From Vanessa cardui (Eukaryota; Arthropoda; Insecta; Lepidoptera; Nymphalidae), in the NCBI RefSeq assembly GCF_905220365.1, contig NC_061143.1:12512977-12576976 (forward strand): 64,000 nt of DNA. Reading direction: 5' to 3'. Under the pieces are notes generated by a model that saw only the letters and a list, made by a program, of their open reading frames with translations, was not told the DNA's origin and searched no databases. A program made the translations under genes and the position numbers. Within the stretch, counting starts at the first letter, position 1. Each line of letters begins with the position of its first letter. Below are positions 37,146 to 47,000 of this stretch, one piece after another.

Positions 37146-37354
37146 GATGTAACGCGAGAGAAGCAGGCACGTTTTTGGCATAACTTTTTATGAAATAACA
37201 TTATTTTTCCATTGTTAACCCACAACATCCTTATCTGATCATGGAGCATTCCACAGAAATAGATCGCTCGAATAAAACTGTATCATTATCATCATTTCAG
37301 TCAATGTCAAATGTCGACCGCTGGTCACCTGGAACGCCAAGGTCTTGGCACAGG

Positions 37355-37408
37355 CAACCTCTCTCCGTCAGGATGTCATATCAGTGACATCCAGACGGAG
37401 AGAGGTTG
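37355..37408. repeat. Near-perfect palindrome (24-bp arms, 1 mismatch)
   Basis: Arm 37355-37378 pairs with 37385-37408 around a 6-nt spacer; one A/T mismatch. The arms are GC-balanced and C/T-rich, unlike the AT-rich surroundings. Confidence 0.95.
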
Positions 37409-39016
37409 TGAATCTAGTATGTGTAGTACTACTAACTGAAATAAAATAAACTTTTATATCTAATCATAATTATTCTTTTCCATACGAAGTAATATTCGAA
37501 GTCGACTCTATCGATACAATAGCTGTCAATGAATATTCAAATCCTCGTATCATGTGAATGTAATTTGCCTCATTAGCCGCGCTATTGTGCAACGCCTTAA
37601 CTCTCTCAGGACAAAGTATCTCCGAACATTATTGTTTTAACAAACACTTTAACCTCTATTATACAGAATATCAGTAAATATTAATAAGTTACTTGAACTA
37701 CTTTGTCAAAGCATTTGAAAATGTTAAGTTATTTACTTGGAAACTATGCGTCTCTAGCCTTCCCTCATTTACTTTCGGGATATATCACATCGCGAGTTCC
37801 TGGAAGAGTACTTATTATTTAGTATCATGAGATCACAAATCAGCAGTGCTCAGGATGTTTCTAAATTGAAATAGTTTACAAAACGTTAAATATTACGTAA
37901 CTTACAGCTTGTTTTATGTTATGAATAATATTTAAACTTAATTTTCAAAAATAGCCTTGCTTGTACAAATCACCTTTAAAAGTATTTTAAGTTAGTAAAT
38001 AACTACGTATAATCATAATAAGCATTACAAACTACTTGGTAATTTAATGTCTAAAGTTGCCTAGTTTTGCAGCCTCTGTGTAATTATGGTGAGTTAAGAA
38101 TATATTAATATTTAACTACGTCAAACCTTTTGAAACGACGCTTAAACGTTTTTCAAAGAAAAGACTTCAACGAGTTCGGGCGGACTGTAGATTCTAACGA
38201 TATAGATTTTATTGCTTACCTTACTCAAATAACCTAAAATCTTAAATTTAAAGTAATAGCGGCAAATAGTAATCGCACCAGCACGTATAGGAAGCCTAGC
38301 TTCTTGCCTTACAATACTCACTTGAAATGTGATTAATATATTATAAACTAAACAAGAATGTATGTTATATAATAATGGCTGATGTATTTCAGAGCCGTAT
38401 CGTAAGACACAGAGATGTTACGTCGAAGGTGCAAGTGACGAAATTATCATCTGTATCGCCGCGCGGGTCGTCGACCCGCAGTTCACTATCACATTACTCT
38501 CTCTCTCTTCCTGGTGTTATAGCAGAGGCCGGGGACTACTTTCCTAACCCAGATTGTCTAGTCTTCAGATTGTTCCTTGCTTTTGTTAGTAGTGGCTTTA
38601 GGGCGACGACTATCTTACCAACTATCTAAAATGAATTTGAATCAAGACTTTAAACTTTATTAAGGTTTTTGTGAAATAGTAATGTATATAGGATACTGAA
38701 TCATCCTAATTAATACAATTTTTTTTTTTGTATACAAGAATTTATATTATTTCTTTTATTTATTTAATTTATTTATTACAGTACCAAAACTAAGAAAGCA
38801 AGTCTTTATAAAAGGAATGGCAATCTCGAATGCGAGTCATACGAGTGCGTGCCGACTTCACAGCATCGAGTATAGCATTGAGGGATTTTTTAATATTATA
38901 TAGATGCGAATTTTTAGTTATCATAAACATATTTAATAATACCATGAATGTATGAAATACAAGCACCACCGAGCCTCGTGTAAGATCGACGAAAACATTT
39001 TAAAACAATTAATAAA

Positions 39017-39045
39017 TTTTGCAATTTGACATCCAAATTGCAAAA
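39017..39045. repeat. Inverted repeat (12-bp perfect core)
   Basis: TTTTGCAATTTG and its complement are separated by ACATC. Weaker, gapped pairing of AATTAAT words extends the arms outward. Confidence 0.8.
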
Positions 39046-39085
39046 CATTAATTAACAACTACATTACCCCTGTATAAAGTAATAT

Positions 39086-39440
39086 TATAAAGAGAATCAT
39101 ATGAGTCGAGATGGCCCAGTGGTATATGAGTCGAGATGGCCCAGTGGTTAGAACGCGTGCATCTTAACCGATGATTGCGGGTTCAAACCCAGGCAAGCAC
39201 CGCTGATTCATGTGCTTAATTTGTCTTTATAATTCATCTCGTGCTCAGCGTTGAAGGAAAACATCGTGAGGAAACCTGCATGTGAAAAATTTTATAGAAA
39301 TTCTGCCACATGTGTATTCCACCAACCCGCATTGGAACAGCGTGGTGGAATATGTTCCAAACCTTCTCCTCAAAGGGAGAGGAGCCTTTAGCCCAGCAGT
39401 GGGAATTTACATGCTGTTGTTGTTGTTGTATAAAGAGAAT
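39086..39440 (+). mobile_element. Metulj-like SINE with target duplication and doubled 5' end
   Basis: The SINE body is 39098-39428. A 12-bp direct repeat, TATAAAGAGAAT, lies at 39086-39097 and 39429-39440. The tRNA-like head has an A-box-like GGCCCAGTGGTTAG and a B-box-like GGGTTCAAACCC. The body matches 42938-43242 and ends in a (TTG)n tail. The first 25 or so bases (ATGAGTCGAGATGGCCCAGT) are present twice in tandem at the 5' end. Confidence 0.9.
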
Positions 39441-39482
39441 AAATTGTCTGCTTCTTTTTAATGAACTTTGAATTGTTAAGAC

Positions 39483-40259
39483 AAGTCTCTCAATAGTTTG
39501 CGCGTTAACCGCTAAAAAAACACCATTTGTCGTATCTCCACGATTTGAGAACATTCCGATAGCCGCTACAGGTAGTATCGGAATACTTGGCGTTGATATT
39601 TCGAGCCTCGTTCAGTTCCGCGGTCAATTGGAAGGCAAAGCCAAATTGGCTTCAAAAAAGCTGGGCGTGCTCAGCAAGGCGAGACAGTATTTCACGTCGG
39701 CCCATCGCCTTAAACTTTACAAGGCGCAAATTCGGCCTCACATGGAGTACTGCTCTCACCTCTGGGCGGGTGCTCCCCAGTACCAGCTCCTTCCATTTGA
39801 CCGCATCCAACGTAGAGCGGCTCGAGTTATCGACGATCAAGCTCTTCCCGATCTCCTTGATCCTTTGGCTTTGCGTAGAGATGTCGGATCACTCTGCATC
39901 TTCTACCGAATTTTTCACGGGGAATGTTCCGAGGAATTGTTCGGATTAATCCCGGCTGCTGAATTTCACCTTCGGACATCTCGTCAAAATTCTAAGTTTC
40001 ACCCGCACCACCTTGATGTCCGAAAATCCACAACAGCGCGATTTCTCAGACATTTTCTGCCTCGCACAACCACTTTGTGGAACCAGCTTTCGCCGGCGGT
40101 TTTTCCGAACCGATACGACATGGGAACCTTCAATAAAAGAGCGTACTCCTTTTTGAAAGGCCGGCAACGCACCTGCAAGTCCCCTGGTGTTGCAGGTGTC
40201 CATGGGCGGTGGTAGTCACTTTCCATCAGGTGAGCCTCCTGCTCGTTTGCCACCTATGC

Positions 40260-40302
<43 letters not shown>

Positions 40303-40309
40303 CTCAATA
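39483..40309 (+). mobile_element. Young 5'-truncated LINE with exact target duplication
   Basis: The element is 39496-40298, ending in 36 uninterrupted A (40263-40298). The 13-bp word AAGTCTCTCAATA is found at 39483-39495 and again at 40297-40309, sharing the last two A of the tail. The element holds only the C-terminal end of ORF2 and a 3' UTR of under 50 bases. The perfect duplication and long A tail point to a recent insertion. Confidence 0.93.
39496..40215 (+). pseudogene. LINE ORF2 C-terminal fragment
   Basis: The frame is open from the truncation point (39496, reading VCALTAKKTPFVV) to the stop at 40213-40215: 239 codons with no start of its own. It reads as the region after the RT catalytic core: GSIGILGVDIS, YKAQIRPHMEYCSHLW, HGECSEELF, RYDMGTFNKRAYSFLKGRQ and GVAGVHGR. 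This C-terminal block is typical of a CR1/jockey-superfamily LINE widespread in insects. RT catalytic motifs and endonuclease are absent because of truncation. Confidence 0.88.
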
Positions 40310-42930
40310 TAAGAAAGCTAAGCTAGGCTGTATAAAATATCTAGAAGTAATATCACTTTATTTTAAAGTTATTTTATTTAAGTAATAATTAGTGTCCCGT
40401 CTCTGATGATAATCGAAATAAGTAAACCACAAACGCAACTAAATGTCACAATTCTTTTGGTATTAGTTAGTTTCAAATATTACTTAATTTTAAATTGTGT
40501 TAACAACTCCTATTGTAAATTATTACTTACTTTATGACAGCAATTAATAATACAGGAAATAATTAAATCTAAAATCATAAGCTAATTATTATTACTTTCC
40601 TGGTATTAGAGATTATTGTGTGCGATTATTATTTATATCGTTATATTTTATTACAAATATTTTCATTCTAAAATACGCCAGCGTTGTCACATGCGATGAA
40701 CCCTTTGCTGTCCCGCGGCGGCGCACGTGACTGGTAAGATGGTTTCGAGGTTCCGCCATGTTGTTACTCGATATCTAATGTATGAACTGCTTTAATCAAC
40801 AACCGAATATGACATTCACACAGACAATGAAATTGTCTTATCCTCTGCAATAGAACCTGTCACTCACATGAGTAGCACTTGTTATTGTTGGAATTTTTTT
40901 GATATCACTTTATCAGCGAATAAAGGTTAACACGACTTTGTTTTATACAAATATGATTAGAATATGAAATATTAAGTATTAAATTACGTGTATTTTGACG
41001 TTAATTTCACGCTACGGTTCTTAGTGCCTTACGAATGTTTCCTTTTCCTCCGGCCTTCGCGATGAATACACACGATGAGCCGGCAACCTTGTGAACCGCC
41101 GACGTGTAGTCGGTACTCCAGTACACTTGGACAGAAGTCTTCATCGACACCACAGCCGCTGTCCGATGTTTGGTGACGTCTGCTTCTGCTGCTGCGTCTC
41201 TGTAAATGTCAGTATCATTTTATGCAACGATTTATGGAAACTTACCTACGTAACATTCATATATCTGATACATAGGTTATGAGTTCGCCGGCAATATTTC
41301 TAAGATTTGACTATATGTTGTCCACTGAGTTTAACCTCATAATTACTCGCTACGCTGGTTAATATTCCTGAAGATCTCTTATCATAAAAGAACGGTGTAC
41401 AAATTGAAGCGTGGCGTTAATGTCCGACAGGACGCAGGTAGTGACAAATGTGAGGATGACCTAACTTAATACCATGATGCTAGATAAGAACAGAAGCTGT
41501 ACATCTTAATGTCAAACAACCGTATAAATATATAAAATCGAAATAAAGCGATTCGTTTACGGTGAGATGGACTTGTACGGATGTGGTTCAGTGGGGCAGA
41601 CGGTTGCGACGACCAAGAGGCCGGTTGCCTCACGCACGCCGTTAGAGTCGGGATACAAGTGTCTCTGAGGCAAAGGTCAACACATGCGTTTATAAATATA
41701 TAAAATAAATAATATTTTATGTATTTAATGCAAATGTAAATATTACTAATTGTATAGTATATACCTTCCATTGAAATATGTTGATAGTAATCTGTCAATT
41801 TATGGTTCGAAATACATTAGAACTATAGAATTAAGAAAAAATAATATAGCGATTGAAACTTGACATCGCAATGAAAACAAGTTGTGTTACGAGAAGTTAC
41901 AACAGCAACGCGAGCAATGTTTAAACGCGTGAAGTGGTTTTCTTGATCGTAATGTTATTTTTTTAGTTATCCTCGAAATTTAGTGCGAGCATTTAAAAAA
42001 AATTAAACCTAATATAATATCAGCTGACGTCGCTTATCTAATTAAAGCATCAACGTTTATTTAATTCATATTTCATAAGCAGACGCGCGAAATCGCATTT
42101 AATAATATATTAAGTTTCTTTAAATACGTTATGAATATGATGTAAACAATAAGCTCGACGCGCTCTATTGCTCGCCAAGTGCCCGGGAGATTCGTGTTTA
42201 TGTTAGTAAGACCACGTTTTACTGTGAATTTTTAGCGCTTTGAAATACAATATATTTTGTTGTGCAGAATATTATTTATTTTTCAGACTAAAGCGACAAT
42301 ACCCCAACACAATTATTCCTATTGTCAGAAAAAGTTTAAGCAGACTTTTATGTACTTATCTGAGATTTGTTTTATGACATATCGTACAACCACGTTGTAA
42401 ATACAGCAACCGAAGCACTACTATGAATATGCGTAAAGAACGCTGTGAGACATGCGAGCGAGGCGTGAAATAAGGCTTAAACGTATTACGCTCATACAAC
42501 AGAAGGTCGAGAGTGCGAGCGGCTCCTGTTTCTTAACAAGTTTATTTATCCGCTGGAGTCTTTCAAATCCATCCAAAACTTGTCTGTTTTATAAATATTA
42601 ATTTAAGTCAATCGGTTGTCAAGTGCGTCGACAGAGCGTCTACGCAGTTAGAAAAAACATATAATATTATTAAACATTTTTATTTAAATATAATATTGGA
42701 AAGGAAGCGTCACAGTGGGCGCTCATTAGGGTGTTTCGCAACAGCGTTGTGACCTTATGAGTCCGTTTCAACCTTTCTGCCCATCTCCTCGCTTCATGTC
42801 AGATAAGCACTCACGGCGTTACCGCTATACGAGCGGGCCCTTTGGAGATCAACAAGCTATGCGGATTAAAACGTGAAATGCAATACATTCGCAAACATTA
42901 TGGCATCTGTTACTTCTCTTTATTTTCAAT
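40310..42930. other. Non-coding stretch
   Basis: AT-rich with no recognised repeat or exon. Several short ORFs lack any motif. Confidence 0.5.
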
Positions 42931-43249
42931 TTTTGTACTACAACAACAACAACAGCCTGTAAATTCCCACTGCTGGGCTAAAGGCCTCCTCTCTCTTTGA
43001 GGAGAAGGTTTGGAACATATTCCACCACGATGTTCCAATGCGGGTTGGTGGAATACACATGCGGAAGAATTTCTATGAAATTTGTCACATGCAGATTTCC
43101 TCACGATGTTTTCCTTCACCGCTGACCACGAGATGAATTATAAAGACAAATTAAGCACATGAATCAGCGGTGCTCGCCTGGGTTTGTACTTGAAATCATC
43201 GGTTAAGATGCACGCGTTCTAACCACTGGGCCATCTCGGTTCTTTTGTA
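42931..43249 (-). mobile_element. Metulj-like SINE, full length
   Basis: The SINE is 42938-43242 on the minus strand. Its tail is (CAA)n at the left end and the tRNA-like head is at the right end (AACCGAGATGGCCCAGTGG on the reverse strand). A short direct repeat, TTTTGTA, flanks it (42931-42937, 43243-43249). It is very similar to 39098-39428. Confidence 0.88.
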
Positions 43250-43860
43250 TTAAAATAGTTTCTTATTCAGTTTATGGGAAACCGTTGCGTTTATTCGCAC
43301 CATATTAATCGTAATACCCCAACGACAGTTCCATCTTTATTTTAAATACGATAGTTTACATTTACTTAATCTTAAAAAATATGTGTTGTGCTTGGAAAGT
43401 GATCCGAGCAGATTTAGATATTCTACATGCATTTATGTTTTATATTAGGTAATACATTAGTTTGGGAAGTCACTGTTGGTGTGCCGTATGAAATCATAAA
43501 TATTAAAATTAAATGAAAATTAAGGTAGATTGAGACGATAAAGTTTGCTTTTACACTTGGGTGACTTTTTGTGGACACCCCAGCAGGAATATTACGACTA
43601 AAAAGTTATACTACGTTCCTTATACGCACAAGCGTGATAAAATTTGATTTCCGACAGTTGACGACGCATTGACGGAGTGAGGGATAGACAAGCGTCATCA
43701 CTGCAAGATTATTTGCTATCATCTAGAGGTCGCGTGCCTGCATTTCTTTAACGAATTAGGAATTGCATAATATATAAGTAAAGAGCTCTTACGAATATAA
43801 GCTACACTAAGTTCGCTCAAGTAATTCCTATAAGTTGATAATTTGAAATTATTACAAAGA
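43250..43860. other. Non-coding stretch upstream of gene 1
   Basis: AT-rich; nothing recognised. It may include distal promoter sequence of the gene that starts near 43.9-44.0 kb. Confidence 0.45.
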
Positions 43861-44062
43861 TTGGTTGACATTACAATGAGCGTCGCCGCCTTGGGGCGCA
43901 CGTACATCCCGTGGTCTATGTTGTGTGCGGCGGAGATTTAGTAGCTAGGTCGCGGGTTACATCAGACACATCGGCGCAGCACACACGCAAGCGGCGGCGC
44001 GCCCCCCCCACGGCGGCGTGCGCTGGCGGCGGCGCTGCGGCCGCAGTGCTCCTCTGCTCGCC
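43861..44062 (+). promoter_or_regulatory. CpG-rich promoter/5' UTR region of gene 1
   Basis: GC content rises sharply here, from the AT-rich flank into GGCGGCGCG-type sequence just before the first ATG at 44063. No TATA box is at a convincing distance, and the transcription start cannot be fixed by eye. Confidence 0.4.
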
Positions 44063-47000
44063 ATGTCCGCCGCACGCCCGCTCGCCCTCTCGCTCGCCGC
44101 GCTGCTCGCCGCGCTGCTCGTCGCGCAGGCCGCGCGCGCCGCGCCCGACGCGCTCGCGCGCACGCGCCGGCAGCTCGCCGACGACAACACGCTGCAGCCC
44201 CTCGACGTGAGTATTGCACGAACTGACGAGCGTCTCCCAGTATTGGCAGTCCAAATCGCCTGAAAGCATCTTACTTAAATTCTGATAGTTCAGAGCGAAC
44301 GATGGAATAAAGTTTCATTTCATTTCTTGGTTCCTTCTTTGTATATAATTGAATTTATAAGAACAGAGTTTCCGTTAATTAGTTAAACTGCGATCATTAC
44401 TTAATGATTGATTGGATACTTATTGTGTCGTTTCGCAAGTGATGCAGAATTTAAAAAAATATTAATATTTCCAAAATTTTTAATTAGCTTTTTACATAAT
44501 AAGGTTCCCTCCATTGTGCATCGGAAGATAATGGGCTATTATATAATACTGATTACACGCAGTTACATGCTACGTAAGTTTGTGCTACTCATCTGAATAT
44601 AAAAACGCCTCATTAGCGATGTCATAACCGAGTCAATGTAACTGCGTGGAATTGGATTAAGTTTCATATGCGAAACAAACATGAGCCTACGACACGATGT
44701 GTCGGGCGCAGTACGTGCGCCGCGCCGCACGTACTGCGCTCAGCGCGCGCTCGGCGGCCGCTGCACGGGGAGCACGCGTGGCGCATCAAACGTGCGACCG
44801 ATCGATAAAATTGATGGCTTTTTCAAAACAATCCTGTAACGATATCGAATCATTGTTCTCCGACAGTTTATTTACAACTCGTTATGTCACCTGGCCTGGC
44901 CTCTCATCTCTCGGAGAGCAATGCCGACGAAGTCGATCGGTCGAGTCATCTCATTCATCCCGCAAGGCACCGCAGCCTCCCGTCTCGCCACTAATTCCAA
45001 TCATCCTCCGTTGCTAATATTGCACATAACGAATCAGGAAATGTTAATTGTATTATATTATAACGCGACGAGTGACGCAAGAGAGGCGCATCGCGCTTGG
45101 CTTCGTCGGGATATGTATGTGTATATTCGAATGCCGGCCGCTAAACTTTGCCGACTAAGTTCATTTCGCAGTCAAGACGCGTTCCACAATTTTTATTTAA
45201 CTTGTCTTCTCAAGGTCTTTTTTTGAGAACACACTCACTCTTACACGTACACACAGACACACAAAGAGTAAAAATATTGTCAACGCAACCATTTAAAAAA
45301 AACAGTAATTACAACTGTTTTTTTTAAATGGTAATAAGATTAATATTCGTACTTTACGCTCACATTGATATCCATGAAACCGGTCCAGTTGACGCATAAT
45401 TCAGGTCAAAACTAGTGGTTATTGCATAATTAAAACGAGCCTTTAACATTGCGTTTGTACAAGTTTTACAGACTTGCTTTGTGTTCGAGTATCGGATTCC
45501 TGAGAGGTCCTTCGGGTTACGTTGTCATGCCGTATTTTATTTCTATAAACGTTTCATTTGTTAAACTGCTTACTTACAACTTTTTGTCAAATAAACCAAA
45601 AAAACAAACCATTGAGATACGTTGTTATCAACAGCCGCTACGATTGCGTATTGTTGTCGTCGCAGTTGTCGGTATGCTCATGAAAACTCAGAGGCACTCG
45701 GACTTGACCAATTTGAAAATACTTTGTCAAAAATTTGACCACGTTACACGTAGTAGCATTAGTTAGCTGATGACATATATATATATTTTAAACTAGATAT
45801 TCACAAAATTTAACAATTAACTATTTGAAAGACATTCTTTGTGTAGAAGTTGGACAGTTACTGACATTATTGACATATAGAGTGATGTACATACATACAT
45901 AGGTCACTGACGGGAGATAAGATGTTGGGAATTGCGTATTAATCGAAGGTATATTCATTCACAAACCTTAATGATGGTCCTCAAAATTATAATTATAACA
46001 ATGTTTGTTTGTAAAATAGTAGGTAGATAATTAAATCTTGACTATAGGGTACTCACTATCTTGTTTCGCGGGTTATGTGAATAAACAGTTTCGAAATTTA
46101 CATTTTATATCTCTATTTATTTATTTCATAAATGTAAAGCTACTGACTGTAATTAATAAAGTAACGGTAATACATAAAAAAAAAAACATTACTAAAAGTG
46201 TGGTCGGCTCTTGAAATAACTTACAAAAGTGTAGGGTAGACTCGTATACGTCGTAAGAGCCATCGCAAACGATCTTGATTTCTGACACTAAAACGAAAAA
46301 TTAAAGAGTTAAGACTTTTTATAACATTGTAGTATTACGTACTTAGGGAACGTACTAGACCGATATTTTAAATCGTAATGTTATGCTTTTGTCAAATGTT
46401 CAACTTGTAACTTTGTGTACAAAAAACCAAGGTAAACCTGAAAATAGACCAACACTTCCGATATCGCGTGTCGCATACTCGCTAATTGCGAACAAATTGT
46501 AATCAGACCGTCGACCGCGCTGGGAACAAAGCATCGATCGGTTACGAGCTATACCAGCTCAGCAGTCGTTCACAAGATTGTTCCACAAATCGCATGGAAG
46601 ATGAACAATAGCTTGCATTGTGTCGTTGGGTAAATGAGAGAATATCTGGCCGGCTCGATGCGGAAACAATCGAAAGTGACGCGGGGCGCCCCCCCCCTCC
46701 CGCCTGAGCCCACGCTCGACTCCCAGGGTGCCGACGGCTCTGATAATGCGCTTATGAAAGTGCATTGAAAGGTTTTTGCACGAATTCCCGCGCGCTTGTG
46801 CAATTACTGCGAATCGATACATGTGCGTCTCATACGCCGACACTCGATACGCCGCGGGTGTTGCGGATTAGTTACGCACTGTGGGGATCGTGTGCGGCAC
46901 AGATTCATAATCAGTTATAGTACGACACAACTTCGATGTAGCATCGGCCAAAGTCGTAAACGCGATCACCTCCGAATTAAGTACGCTATCTCTAATTATC

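Larger units (their letters stand above)
33737..39085. other. Non-coding stretch
   Basis: Mostly AT-rich with no recognised repeat. It contains a possible minus-strand exon (34772-34864), the palindromes at 35942-35990 and 37355-37408, a GC-rich patch at 37020-37145, and a looser inverted repeat at 39017-39045. Confidence 0.5.

Noticed and set aside
39104..39200. tRNA gene
   Set aside because: The head belongs to a SINE with target duplications and two related copies in the window.
43916..44269. Several overlapping ORFs on both strands around gene 1 exon 1
   Set aside because: Composition-driven open frames in a CpG-rich exon; only the plus-strand frame from 44063 has a signal peptide and ends at a consensus donor.
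46559..46843. Overlapping minus-strand ORFs near a C-rich run
   Set aside because: No domain, no splice signals, lies within the intron of gene 1; composition-driven.
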